Assembly: GCF_902859825.1 (NCBI RefSeq)
Contig: NZ_CADIKB010000034.1
Span: forward strand, 1 to 64,000
Origin: Paraburkholderia phenoliruptrix
GTDB lineage: Bacteria > Pseudomonadota > Gammaproteobacteria > Burkholderiales > Burkholderiaceae
Direction: 5' to 3'
DNA length: 64,000 bases
How positions within the stretch are numbered: the first letter of the stretch is position 1; each line of letters starts with the position of its first letter. Shown piece by piece: positions 25,211 through 34,278 of the stretch. Under the pieces are notes generated by a model that searched no databases, was not told the DNA's origin, and saw only the letters and a program-made list of their open reading frames with translations. Both the position numbers and the translations under genes were made by a program.

Positions 25211-26785
25211 CTACTTGCCTTGCGTTGCCGGAGCGGAAGCCGGCGCGGTGTTCGACGCGCCCGGCACCGGTTGCGTCGGCTTGACCGCGACCGGCGCGGA
25301 GGCCGAAGTGGCCGGCTTGTTCTGCGCGAGACGGCGCTCGGTCAACGACTTCGACTCCTGCACCGGCTTGCCTTCCAGCTTGTTCAGCGCCTGTTGCAGC
25401 ATGAAGTCGTCGGCGGAACCGAATTCGACCGGCTTGCGCTCGCGATCCTTCTGACGCTGTTCCGGCGTTTTCTTGTCGTTCTGCTCTTCGAGCTGACGCA
25501 ACTGATCCATGCGATCCTGCTCGCGCTTCTCGGCTTCCTTCTTCTCGTTCGGATCTTGCGTATTGGCAAGGTGGTTCGAGTAGTCGACTTCGCGCGTGAC
25601 GAGTGCGTCGTCCGGATCGCCTTCCGCGTATTGATCCACCGCGATGTCAGGACGGATGCCCTTGTTCTGGATGGAACGGCCGCTCGGCGTGTAGTAGTAC
25701 GCAGTGGTCAGGCGCAGCGCGGTGTCGGCGGTCATGGGGCGCACGGTTTGCACCGAGCCCTTGCCGAAGGTCGTCTTGCCGACGATCAGCGCGCGATGCT
25801 GATCCTGCAGCGCACCCGCGACGATTTCCGATGCCGACGCCGAATACGCGTTGGTCAGCACGACCATCGGCACGGTCTTGAAGATCGGCGCTTCGTCCTT
25901 CAGCGGGTCGCTGTCGAAAGATTGCAGGCGGTAATTGTCGTAAGTGTCGCGATAGACCTGCTTCGAATCCGGAATCTGCCCGTTGGTGGACACGACCACC
26001 GAATTCGGCGGCAGGAACGCGCCGGCCACGCCGACCGCGCTTTGCAGCAGACCGCCGCCGTTGTTGCGCAGATCGAGGACGAGGCCCTTCAGATTGGGCT
26101 GCTGACGCGCGATGTCCTGCAGCTTCGCGGCGAGGTCGGGCGTGGTGCGCTCCTGGAAGCTCGTGATACGCACGTACGCGTAACCCGGCGCCAGAATCTT
26201 CATCTTGACCGATTGCACCTTGATGACCGCACGCGTGACGGTGAGCGGGAAGGTGCGGTCGTCCGTCTTGCGGAAGATGGTGAGCGTGACCTTGGTGCCC
26301 GGCTCGCCGCGCATCTGCTTGACGGCCTGGTCGAGCGTCATGCCGCGCACGGGCTTGTCGTTGATGCGCGTAATGAGGTCGCCCGGACGGATGCCGGCGC
26401 GGAACGCGGGCGTGTCTTCGATCGGCGAAATGACCTTGATCAGACCGTCTTCCGACGAAATTTCAATGCCGAGGCCCGCAAAGCGGCCTTTGGTCTGCTC
26501 CTGCAGTTCCTCGTAATCGGTCTTGTCGAGGTAGGACGAATGCGGGTCGAGGCTCGACACCATGCCCTTGATGGCGGCGGTGAGGAGCTTTTTATCGTCG
26601 ACGGGTTCGACGTACTCGTGCTTGATCTGCCCGAACACTTCGGCAAAGAGCCTGAGCTGGTCCAGCGGCAACGGAGCGGCGGCGCTGGCAGGCTGCTGTG
26701 CCGAGGCCGAGAGTTGCAGAGTGGCAAATACACCGGTAGCAAGGCCCGCGGCGATCAGGCCGATATTTTTCAGGTTCTTTCGCAT
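25211..26785 (-). CDS. ctpA: C-terminal processing protease, S41 family
   Basis: 524 residues from ATG 26785 (MRKNLKNIGLIAAGLATGVF, a signal peptide of about 30 residues). A PDZ domain spans roughly 95-180 and the S41 catalytic core follows with the SASASEI box at about 315-321 and the lysine of FGKG at about 342. The last 120 residues are charged, then Pro/Ala-rich. It is a periplasmic protease that trims cell-wall enzymes and other exported proteins. moeB follows after 67 bases, gpmA precedes on the same strand. Confidence 0.94.
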   Translation of the reverse strand: MRKNLKNIGLIAAGLATGVFATLQLSASAQQPASAAAPLPLDQLRLFAEVFGQIKHEYVEPVDDKKLLTAAIKGMVSSLDPHSSYLDKTDYEELQEQTKGRFAGLGIEISSEDGLIKVISPIEDTPAFRAGIRPGDLITRINDKPVRGMTLDQAVKQMRGEPGTKVTLTIFRKTDDRTFPLTVTRAVIKVQSVKMKILAPGYAYVRITSFQERTTPDLAAKLQDIARQQPNLKGLVLDLRNNGGGLLQSAVGVAGAFLPPNSVVVSTNGQIPDSKQVYRDTYDNYRLQSFDSDPLKDEAPIFKTVPMVVLTNAYSASASEIVAGALQDQHRALIVGKTTFGKGSVQTVRPMTADTALRLTTAYYYTPSGRSIQNKGIRPDIAVDQYAEGDPDDALVTREVDYSNHLANTQDPNEKKEAEKREQDRMDQLRQLEEQNDKKTPEQRQKDRERKPVEFGSADDFMLQQALNKLEGKPVQESKSLTERRLAQNKPATSASAPVAVKPTQPVPGASNTAPASAPATQGK

Positions 26786-27210
26786 AGAGTCTGTTGCGGT
26801 CGGAAGCGCGTGGCAGCGTCGATAGAGATGGGGACGGACAAGTATAACTGCACACCCGCCCACAGAGGGCGCGGCGCCGGTAATCGAGGTTCGACAGCGC
26901 GGAGCGTGCCGGGTTCGGCGGACCGTGCGCCCGGCGGCGAAGTAATGTGCGGTAACAATGGATGGCGGTGGGCGGGAATGCTCTGCGGAGGAGCGCTTTG
27001 GCGGCTGGGTGGGTTGCCGGGCGCGCGTTCGCCGCCCTCGCCGCGTTCACCGCGAGCTTCGCGGCCACCTTCTTTAACAAAGATGCCCGCGAATGCGCCT
27101 GTTCATCCATCAAGCCCGCACAAGGACGAACAAACGCGAGCAAGCAGCGGTTGCAGGGACGGCCAGGAAATCTGGCGTGGGCAGGCGCCCGTCACTGCGC
27201 TGCGCCGCAA
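26786..27210. other. Intergenic region between gpmA and ctpA
   Basis: 425 bases without a supported gene. All open frames here are GC-driven and show no family content. It should contain the ctpA promoter on the minus strand, but no clear -35/-10 pair was found. Confidence 0.5.
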
Positions 27211-27957
27211 TCAGCCCGCCTTGCCTTGCTTGGCAACCGCAGCCTGCGCCTTCGCGATGGCGTCCTGATCGCCGAGATAGTAGTGCTGGATGGGCTTGAG
27301 ATTCTCGTCCAGCTCATAGACGAGCGGTACGCCGTTCGGAATGTTGAGCCCGACGATGCCGCTATCCGAGATGTTGTCCAGATACTTCACCAGCGCGCGG
27401 ATCGAGTTGCCGTGCGCGGCGATCACCACCTTGCGGCCCGACTTGATGGCCGGTGCGATCGACTCGTTCCACAGCGGCAGCACGCGTGCGACGGTATCTT
27501 TCAGGCACTCGGTGAGCGGCAGCTGTTCGCGCGGCACCTTGGCGTAGCGCGGGTCGTCGTAGGGCGCGCGTTCGTCGGTCGGCTCGAGCGCCGGCGGTGG
27601 CGTGTCGTAGCTGCGGCGCCAGACGAGCACCTGTTCGTCGCCGAATTTCGCCGCCGTTTCCGCCTTGTTGAGGCCCGACAGCGCGCCGTAGTGGCGCTCG
27701 TTCAGACGCCACGAATGGACGACGGGGATGTACATCTGGTCCATCTGGTCCTGCACGTGCCACAGCGTGCGGATCGCGCGGCGCAGCACGGACGTGTACG
27801 CGATGTCGAACGTGTAGCCGGATTCCTTCAGCAGCAAGCCCGCCTGCTGCGCTTCGCGGTTGCCCTGCTCGGTGAGGTCGACGTCGACCCAGCCCGTGAA
27901 GCGGTTTTCCTTGTTCCACGTCGATTCGCCGTGGCGGATGAGAACGAGTTTGTACAT
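27211..27957 (-). CDS. gpmA: 2,3-bisphosphoglycerate-dependent phosphoglycerate mutase
   Basis: 248 residues from ATG 27957. MYKLVLIRHGEST has the phospho-His9, and GWVDVDL, LNERHYGAL and VIAAHGNSIRAL (second active-site His) follow. It interconverts 3- and 2-phosphoglycerate in glycolysis and gluconeogenesis. The gene is divergent from the rhodanese/grxC/secB group. Confidence 0.96.
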   Translation of the reverse strand: MYKLVLIRHGESTWNKENRFTGWVDVDLTEQGNREAQQAGLLLKESGYTFDIAYTSVLRRAIRTLWHVQDQMDQMYIPVVHSWRLNERHYGALSGLNKAETAAKFGDEQVLVWRRSYDTPPPALEPTDERAPYDDPRYAKVPREQLPLTECLKDTVARVLPLWNESIAPAIKSGRKVVIAAHGNSIRALVKYLDNISDSGIVGLNIPNGVPLVYELDENLKPIQHYYLGDQDAIAKAQAAVAKQGKAG

Positions 27958-28092
27958 AAGATTGCCGGTCGGTAGTAAGGAAGCGGTAAAGCGTGCGAAG
28001 CGCCCGCCGGGGAGCGCCGCCATCGCGTCAGACGGTTATTTTATAATGGCGGGATTGCCCTTTCCGATTTCTCTCTTTTCGGCGGATCTTCC

Positions 28093-28518
28093 GTGAAGTT
28101 TTTCACTGATTACACAAACCTTGTCCTGATCGCAATCGTCCTCATCTCCGGTGGGTTGCTGCTGTGGCCGACCATCAGCCGGCGCGGCCGCGGCGGCCTG
28201 TCGGCAGCCGAAGCCACGCAGTTGATCAACCGGCGCAATGCGGCCGTCATCGACCTGCGTCCGTCGGCGGACTTCGCCCGCGGCCATCTGCCCGCGGCGC
28301 GGCATCTTGAATTTGCCGAGTTGCAAGCAAAGGTCGCGCAACTGGTGAAGAATAAGAACAACCCCGTGCTGCTGGTGTGCCAGACCGGCCAGCAGTCGAA
28401 CAAGGCAGCGCGTATCGTGCAGGACGCCGGATATGCGGAAGTCCACGTTCTGGAAGGCGGTGTCGACGCCTGGCAGAAAGCCGGTATGCCGGTTGTGAAA
28501 CAAGGAGTAGCCAAGTGA
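28093..28518 (+). CDS. Membrane-anchored rhodanese-domain protein
   Basis: 141 residues, GTG start. One N-terminal membrane segment (about 10-26) is followed by a rhodanese domain: VIDLRPSADFARGHLPAA and the catalytic Cys96 in LLVCQTGQQSNKAA. Its TGA overlaps the GTG of grxC by 4 bases, so the two are co-translated. The place before grxC and secB is typical of proteobacteria, where this protein is often called YibN. It may transfer sulfur, but its substrate is not known. Confidence 0.88.
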   Translation: MKFFTDYTNLVLIAIVLISGGLLLWPTISRRGRGGLSAAEATQLINRRNAAVIDLRPSADFARGHLPAARHLEFAELQAKVAQLVKNKNNPVLLVCQTGQQSNKAARIVQDAGYAEVHVLEGGVDAWQKAGMPVVKQGVAK

Positions 28519-28775
28519 ACAAAGTGATCATGTACAGCACGCAGGTGTGCCCGTATTGCCAGATGGCCGAACGTCTTTTAAAGTCGCGCGGCGTCGAGAA
28601 TATCGAAAAAGTACTGATCGACAAGGACCCGGCCCGTCGTGAGGAAATGATGACCAGGACCGGTCGTCGCACGGTGCCACAGGTGTTCATCGGCGAGAAG
28701 CATGTCGGCGGGTACGACGACCTTTCCGCGCTCGATCGCGCGGGCGGTCTGACGCCTCTGCTCGAAGCCGCCTGA
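28515..28775 (+). CDS. grxC: Glutaredoxin 3
   Basis: 86 residues with GTG start overlapping the upstream stop. The active site CPYC is at 12-15; TVPQVFIGEKHVGGYDDL is the glutathione-binding signature. It reduces disulfides and glutathionylated proteins with glutathione made by the gshAB enzymes. AAGGAG lies 7-8 bases before the start. Confidence 0.95.
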   Translation: MNKVIMYSTQVCPYCQMAERLLKSRGVENIEKVLIDKDPARREEMMTRTGRRTVPQVFIGEKHVGGYDDLSALDRAGGLTPLLEAA

Positions 28776-28929
28776 GTTCGCGCGCATCTTGCGCGCGTGT
28801 CCCGGCGGGTGAAACACAAGCCGGCGCATCGTTGCTCCTCACCGGAGCCGGCGGTGCGCCGCAACGATCTGGCGGCCCATGGAACCCGTGGGCCGCCGCT
28901 ACGCATATCTATCAGGGAATCACACCATC

Positions 28930-29403
28930 ATGTCCGACGATAATAACCAGCCGTTCTTCAACATCCAGCGTATCTATCTGAAGGACATGTCGCTCGAGCA
29001 GCCCAATTCGCCGGCCATTTTCCTCGAGCAGGATATGCCGTCGGTCGAAGTGGAAGTCGACGTGAAGGCGGAGCGCCTCGCGGAAACCGTGTTCGAAATC
29101 CTCGTGACCGGCACCGTGACGGCCAAGGTGTCGGACAAGGTTGCGTTCCTGATCGAAGCAAAGCAGGCCGGCATTTTCGATATCCGCAACATCCCGGCTG
29201 AGCAGATCGATCCGCTCGTCGGCATTGCGTGCCCGACCATTCTGTTCCCGTACCTGCGCTCGAACATTGCAGACGCGATCACGCGCGCGGGCTTCCCGCC
29301 GATCCACCTCGCCGAAATCAACTTCCAGGCGCTCTACGAGCAACGTCTCGCGCAAATGAGCGGCCAGGACGGCGCCACGGCGCAAAACGGCGTCACGCAT
29401 TAA
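28930..29403 (+). CDS. secB: Protein-export chaperone SecB
   Basis: 157 residues from ATG 28930. PFFNIQRIYLKDMSLEQPNSP and ILFPYLRSNIADAITRAGFPP are SecB signatures. The tetramer keeps preproteins unfolded and delivers them to SecA. gpsA starts 21 bases after its stop. An upstream in-frame extension to 28879 has no ribosome binding site. Confidence 0.97.
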   Translation: MSDDNNQPFFNIQRIYLKDMSLEQPNSPAIFLEQDMPSVEVEVDVKAERLAETVFEILVTGTVTAKVSDKVAFLIEAKQAGIFDIRNIPAEQIDPLVGIACPTILFPYLRSNIADAITRAGFPPIHLAEINFQALYEQRLAQMSGQDGATAQNGVTH

Positions 29404-29424
29404 GTGTCAGAGGCAGTGCCGGCC

Positions 29425-30423
29425 ATGAAGGTTGCTGTCCTCGGAGCCGGCGCATGGGGCACAGCCCTCGCCGGCCATCTGGCCGTTCGGCACGACACCG
29501 TGTTGTGGGCGCGCGATTCCGTGCTTGTTGCCGATCTGTCCGCGTCACATGAAAACGCCCGCTATCTGGCGGGCGTTGCTTTGCCCGCGGCGCTTCGCTA
29601 CGAGGCGGACCTGAACGCAGCGCTCGACCACGCGCTCGCCGACGAGGCGTTATGCGTCGTTGCGACGCCTGTGGCCGGACTGCGCAGTTTGATCCAGTCG
29701 ATGCGCGATGCCGGCAAGGTTCCGGCGCATGTCGTCTGGCTGTGCAAGGGCTTTGAGGCGGACTCGCAGCTGCTGCCGCATCAGGTGGTCGCCGCGGAAC
29801 TGCCGCAGCACGGCAGCAATGGCGTGCTGTCGGGTCCGAGCTTCGCGCGCGAAGTCGGCCAGGGCTTGCCGGTCGCGCTGACTATCGCGAGCGCTTCAGC
29901 GGCCTGCCGTGAGCGAACGGTGGCTGCGTTCCATCACGGCGCGATGCGCATTTACACCGGCGACGATGTGATCGGCGTGGAAGTGGGCGGCGCGGTGAAG
30001 AACGTGCTGGCCATCGCAACAGGCATTGCCGACGGTCTGGGTCTCGGCCTGAATGCGCGTGCAGCATTGATCACGCGCGGGCTCGCCGAAATGTCCCGCC
30101 TCGGCGTGACATTGGGAGGACGTGCCGAGACGTTCACCGGTTTGACGGGGCTCGGCGATCTGATTCTGACTGCCACCGGCGACCTGTCGCGCAACCGGAC
30201 CGTTGGCGTGCAGCTCGCCGCGGGTCGTTCGCTCGCCGATATTCTGAGCGGCCTCGGGCATGTGGCCGAGGGCGTGCGCTGCGCGCAGGCCGTGCTCGCC
30301 ATTGCGCGCGCTCATGCAATCGACATGCCGATCACCCAGGCGGTCTGTGCCGTGCTGTTCGACGGCGTGGCCGCGCGCGACGCCGTCAGCGCCTTGCTGC
30401 GACGCGACTCCAAGGCCGAATAG
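29425..30423 (+). CDS. gpsA: Glycerol-3-phosphate dehydrogenase [NAD(P)+]
   Basis: 332 residues from ATG 29425; a GTG at 29404 directly after secB is possible but homologues begin MKVAVLGAGAWGTALA. That segment is the NAD(P)-binding motif; GLGDLILT and the Lys in VGGAVKNVLAIATG are catalytic-domain marks. It makes glycerol 3-phosphate for phospholipid synthesis. The secB-gpsA pair is conserved in many proteobacteria. Confidence 0.95.
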   Translation: MKVAVLGAGAWGTALAGHLAVRHDTVLWARDSVLVADLSASHENARYLAGVALPAALRYEADLNAALDHALADEALCVVATPVAGLRSLIQSMRDAGKVPAHVVWLCKGFEADSQLLPHQVVAAELPQHGSNGVLSGPSFAREVGQGLPVALTIASASAACRERTVAAFHHGAMRIYTGDDVIGVEVGGAVKNVLAIATGIADGLGLGLNARAALITRGLAEMSRLGVTLGGRAETFTGLTGLGDLILTATGDLSRNRTVGVQLAAGRSLADILSGLGHVAEGVRCAQAVLAIARAHAIDMPITQAVCAVLFDGVAARDAVSALLRRDSKAE

Positions 30424-30538
30424 GCCCCATTGCGCTTTTTTTCCGTCGTTCCAATCAGTCGTTCGGCGTGCAAAACGCTGAACGGCTGCCTGCTCTCGCT
30501 GTCCATTGTGTATTGACTCCTGGGTCAGCGAGGTTCAC

Positions 30539-31087
30539 ATGCTCACTATCGATCGTTGCACGCTGGAAGCGCGCGTGGCCGACATCACGACGCTTGATGT
30601 GGATGCCATCGTCAACGCGGCCAATACTTCGTTGCTCGGCGGCGGCGGTGTGGACGGTGCGATTCATCGCGCGGCCGGCCGGGAGTTGCTGCGCGAATGC
30701 GAAACGCTTGGCGGCTGCGCGACCGGCGATGCCAAACTCACGCGCGGCCACCGTTTGCCAGCGCGATATGTGATCCACGCGGTCGGCCCCGTATGGCGCG
30801 GCGGCACGCACGGCGAGCCCGACCTGCTCGCTTCGTGCTACCAGCGCTCGCTGGAGGTGGCGCGCGAGGTGAATTGCGCGAGCATTGCGTTCCCGGCAAT
30901 TAGTTGCGGCATCTACCGTTTTCCAGCCGACGAGGCGGTTCGCATCGCGATCGACACGGTACTCGAAAACCTGCCGCGCATGCCGCAGCTACAAAGCGTG
31001 ATCTTTGCCTGTTTCGACCACGCGATGTTCGAGCGCTACCGCACTGAATTGAGAGGCCGTCAGGCGCCACCCTCGAAGCCCATCTGA
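30539..31087 (+). CDS. Macrodomain protein (O-acetyl-ADP-ribose deacetylase type)
   Basis: 182 residues from ATG 30539, with GAGG upstream. DAIVNAANTSLLGGGGVDGAIHRAAG, then GDAKLTRGHRLPARYVIHAVGP and ISCGIYRFP, are the ligand-binding loops of MacroD-type macrodomains. It should remove O-acetyl from O-acetyl-ADP-ribose or mono-ADP-ribose from proteins. Its last 28 bases overlap, tail to tail, the end of trmL on the other strand. Confidence 0.93.
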   Translation: MLTIDRCTLEARVADITTLDVDAIVNAANTSLLGGGGVDGAIHRAAGRELLRECETLGGCATGDAKLTRGHRLPARYVIHAVGPVWRGGTHGEPDLLASCYQRSLEVAREVNCASIAFPAISCGIYRFPADEAVRIAIDTVLENLPRMPQLQSVIFACFDHAMFERYRTELRGRQAPPSKPI

Positions 31088-31530
31088 CGCCACGCTTCGA
31101 ACACCACAATTGCGACGGTATTGGATAGATTCAGGCTGCGGTTGCCGGGACGCATGGGCAGCCGCACGCGCTCTTCGCTGCCGAATTGCTCAAGGACCGA
31201 GTCCGACAGGCCACGCGTTTCGGCACCGAACACGAACCAGTCGCCGGCGGCGAACGCGTGGTCGTGAAAGCGGCCCGAGCCCCGCGTGGTGAACGCGAAC
31301 ATGCGCGATGGCTCGGGCGACTCCTTCGCGATGAACGCAGCCCAGTTCGCATGCACATTCATTTGCGCGTACTCGTGATAGTCGAGGCCGGCGCGGCGCA
31401 GCTTGGCGTCGTCGAGCGGAAAGCCGAGCGGCTCGATCAGATGCAGACGCGCCCCCGTGTTTGCGCACAGGCGGATGACGTTGCCGGTGTTCGGCGGAAT
31501 TTCCGGTTCGACGAGAACGACATTGAACAT
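31060..31530 (-). CDS. trmL: tRNA (cytidine/uridine-34-2'-O)-methyltransferase
   Basis: 156 residues, SPOUT class. MFNVVLVEPEIPPNTGNVIRL, FGAETRGL and the knot end IPM-like LPMRPGNRSLNLSNTVAIV are TrmL marks. It methylates the ribose of wobble base 34 in two leucine tRNAs. comF lies directly upstream on the same strand (19 bases). Confidence 0.94.
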   Translation of the reverse strand: MFNVVLVEPEIPPNTGNVIRLCANTGARLHLIEPLGFPLDDAKLRRAGLDYHEYAQMNVHANWAAFIAKESPEPSRMFAFTTRGSGRFHDHAFAAGDWFVFGAETRGLSDSVLEQFGSEERVRLPMRPGNRSLNLSNTVAIVVFEAWRQMGFEGGA

Positions 31531-31549
31531 AACAGTAGCCAGGTAAAAA

Positions 31550-32335
31550 CTAGTTTTTCGGTGTGCGCAGCGCGACGAAGTTCGTGACCCGGCGCGCGCC
31601 CGCTGCCTTTAATGTGCGAGCCAGCGCTTCGAGCGTTGCGCCGGTCGTCATGACGTCGTCGACAATGCCGATGTGCTGCCCTTCGACGCGTCGGGCAACC
31701 TCGAACGCGCGCCCCACATTCATTCGGCGCGCATCGAGGTCGAGCCGCGACTGCGGCGCGGTTTCGATGACCCGGCGCAGCAGCGTCGCGTCAGCGGGTA
31801 CACGCAATGCACGAGCCAAAGGCCGGGCGATCTGCCAGGCCTGGTTATAACCGCGCTCGATCAGGCGGCGACTCGCAAGCGGCACCGGTGCGATCACGTC
31901 TGGACACTCGGACGGGTCTTGCCAGGCATCTTCTGCGAGACGCGCGAGGCGCCGCGCGAACTCACGCGCCAGCATGAGCTGCGCACGAAACTTCAGGGCG
32001 ACCGCGAGCGTGTCGAGCGGCGCGCCGTAGTCGGCGAGCGCAAAGGTCGCGTCGAACGGCGGCTTTTCGGCGATGCAGTCTGCACAGCGATATGACGCAC
32101 GGCGCCCTCGGAATGTGACAGGCAACGGAACGGCGCATACGTCGCATCGCAAAGCGCCGTCATTCCAATAGGATTCGTCGCAAAAGGTGCACAGCGGGTT
32201 ATGCGACAAATTGCCGCACAAATTGCAGGCATTCGGCAGTACCGCCTGCAACGTGCGCGGCCATGCCGATTCCAGGCCGCGCGCGAATCGCGCGAGGCCG
32301 CTTCGTGACGACTGGAAATGGGCTCGGAGTGACAT
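31550..32335 (-). CDS. comF: ComF-family phosphoribosyltransferase-like protein
   Basis: 261 residues from ATG 32335. The N-terminal zinc-finger cysteines (CNLCG, CTFC, CDVC, CADC) and the C-terminal PRTase motif GIVDDVMTTGAT are the ComF pattern. It is needed for DNA uptake in transformable bacteria. It starts 83 bases from, and divergent to, the BioC-like gene. Confidence 0.92.
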   Translation of the reverse strand: MSLRAHFQSSRSGLARFARGLESAWPRTLQAVLPNACNLCGNLSHNPLCTFCDESYWNDGALRCDVCAVPLPVTFRGRRASYRCADCIAEKPPFDATFALADYGAPLDTLAVALKFRAQLMLAREFARRLARLAEDAWQDPSECPDVIAPVPLASRRLIERGYNQAWQIARPLARALRVPADATLLRRVIETAPQSRLDLDARRMNVGRAFEVARRVEGQHIGIVDDVMTTGATLEALARTLKAAGARRVTNFVALRTPKN

Positions 32336-32418
32336 ACGGGGACGGCCGCTCGGGCCTTCGGCGCTGAATCGAAGGAAGCGAACGAGTATACTTCGGGCTC
32401 CACGCCAGTACGACACCC

Positions 32419-33384
32419 ATGTCCCCAACGCCCCCTCAATCCGGCCGTCCGGCCTATGACTCCCGGCGCCTGCGGCGGATTTTCGACCGCCGTGCCGCGA
32501 CTTTCGACGACGTCGCCTTTCTGCCGCGCGAAATTTCGCAGCGCATGCGCGAGCGTCTCGATTACATCAAGGTCGCCCCGGCGAGCGTGCTCGACGCGGG
32601 TTGCGGTGCGGGCGAAGATATTCCCGCTCTGCGCGAGCGTTTTCCTGAAGCGCCGGTGTTCGGCACGGATCTGTCGCGCGGCATGCTCACGCGCGCGCTG
32701 CGCCACGATTCCGGCGACACGAGCTGGCGCCGCTTCCTGCCGGCCACGCTCGGCAAGGCGCTGGGCGCGCGCGGTCCGCGCTTCGCGCAAGCCGACTTCG
32801 CCGCGCTGCCCTTCGCGGCGGGCGCGTTCGAATTCATCTGGTCCAATCTCGCGCTTCACTGGCACTCGCGGCCCGACCTTGTGTTCCCGGAATGGCAGCG
32901 CGTGCTGAAGGTGAACGGGCTCCTGATGTTCAGCACGCTCGGCCCAGACACGCTGAAGGAGTTGCGCGGCGCCTACGCTGAAGTGGAAGCGGCGCACGGC
33001 ATCGCCTCGCGCAAGCACGTGATCGATTTCGTCGACATGCACGATCTCGGTGACATGCTCGTGGAAAGCGGCTTCGAGATTCCCGTGATGGACCAGGAGA
33101 CGCTCACCATCACTTATAAATCGCCGGAATCGCTGCTCGCGGACGTGCGCCGTTGGGGCGCGTATCCGTTCGAGCGCGAACCGTCTTCGGGCGCGGCGGC
33201 ACGCCGGTTGCACAAGGCATTGCTGGCCGCACTACAAGCGCGCCGGCGCGGCGACGGCACTATCGCGCTGACCTTCGAGGTGATCTACGGACACGCATGG
33301 AAAGCCGTGCCGCGCACGACGGCAGAAGGGCATGGCATTGTGCGGATCGAGGATATTGGACGAGGTTCGCCAAGGAATCGCTGA
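32419..33384 (+). CDS. BioC-like SAM-dependent methyltransferase
   Basis: 321 residues. RIFDRRAATFDDVAFLPREI opens the protein and VLDAGCGAGEDI is the SAM-binding motif; SNLALHW and LMFSTLGPDTLKEL resemble malonyl-ACP O-methyltransferase BioC, the first step in biotin pimeloyl synthesis. No other biotin gene is near, so a related methyltransferase role cannot be excluded. Confidence 0.78.
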   Translation: MSPTPPQSGRPAYDSRRLRRIFDRRAATFDDVAFLPREISQRMRERLDYIKVAPASVLDAGCGAGEDIPALRERFPEAPVFGTDLSRGMLTRALRHDSGDTSWRRFLPATLGKALGARGPRFAQADFAALPFAAGAFEFIWSNLALHWHSRPDLVFPEWQRVLKVNGLLMFSTLGPDTLKELRGAYAEVEAAHGIASRKHVIDFVDMHDLGDMLVESGFEIPVMDQETLTITYKSPESLLADVRRWGAYPFEREPSSGAAARRLHKALLAALQARRRGDGTIALTFEVIYGHAWKAVPRTTAEGHGIVRIEDIGRGSPRNR

Positions 33385-33697
33385 AGCGGTAAAGAAGACA
33401 TCTGTTATGTCTGAAATTACCGTTTCCAAACACCTGCAAAAGGTGCGGCAAAACGGCGCGGAGGCTTGTCGCGCCTGGCTTGTGGGGCAGCCGGGGCTTG
33501 CTTGTGGATGCTATGGATCGCGCCTATAATGCGTCAGTTTGTCGCCCGGAGTTCCCACATTTGGGGCGGCAGGCCCGAGGCACTGGGCCGCAGCAAGCGT
33601 TGGCGCGGTAGCGGTCAGGCGGCCGGAACAAGAGGCCGTGGTCTGGCGCAGTTGGAGCGTCCCCGGCGGCCTTTGGGACGATCGGCGGGAGGCAGCG
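33385..33697. other. Upstream region of the cytochrome oxidase cluster
   Basis: About 310 bases without a gene. It contains the promoter at 33502-33530 and then a GC-rich leader of about 160 bases before the DUF2244 gene. Confidence 0.6.
33502..33530 (+). promoter_or_regulatory. Putative sigma-70 promoter of the cox operon
   Basis: TTGTGG at 33502-33507 and a perfect TATAAT at 33525-33530, 17 bases apart. It is the only clear promoter before the DUF2244-coxB-ctaD group. Confidence 0.6.
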
Positions 33698-34171
33698 ATG
33701 GAAGCATCTGATCTGCTGGCGGATTCTGAACCGGTCCTGAAAGACTGGACGATGAAGCGCAACTGCTCCATGTCGCCGCGGCAGTTCGTCTGTTTCTACG
33801 TGTCGCTTGCGTTGTTCTCGTTGGCAATTGCTTTCATGCTGGTTCTGGTCGGCGCCTGGCTGGTGTTGCCGTTCACCGGTATTGAATTGCTGGCAGTGGG
33901 CGTCGCGTTTGCCATTTATGCGCGCCATGCTGTGGATTACGAACGCATCCGGCTGTTTCCGAACCGGCTCGTGATCGAACAGGTGAGTGCCGAGCAGGTC
34001 ACGCAGTTCGAGTTCAATCCGCGCTGGGTGCGGATCGAGGCTGGCGCAACACCGCGTGATCAGATCAGGCTGATCTCGCGCGGCGAGACGATCATGATCG
34101 GGCAGCACCTCGCGCAGCACCGGCGCGCGCAGTTCGCCGGCGAATTGCGTATGTGGCTCGCGCGGTGTTAG
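33698..34171 (+). CDS. DUF2244 membrane protein
   Basis: 157 residues from ATG 33698 (GGGAGG nearby). Two adjacent membrane segments (about 33-53 and 58-73), flanked by KRNCSMSPRQFVCFY and YERIRLFPNRLVIEQ, are the DUF2244 pattern. This family regularly precedes coxB in betaproteobacteria, but its role is not established. An upstream extension to 33539 would be unusual for the family. Confidence 0.8.
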   Translation: MEASDLLADSEPVLKDWTMKRNCSMSPRQFVCFYVSLALFSLAIAFMLVLVGAWLVLPFTGIELLAVGVAFAIYARHAVDYERIRLFPNRLVIEQVSAEQVTQFEFNPRWVRIEAGATPRDQIRLISRGETIMIGQHLAQHRRAQFAGELRMWLARC

Positions 34172-34278
34172 ACGCGCCGGGGCATGCGGCATTCGCGGCA
34201 GCGGTGAGCGGGCGGGCTAGCGGGGTCGGCGGGCCAGCGGGGTCGAGGGTTTGAATGGAAATTTTGGGTAAGGAAGCT

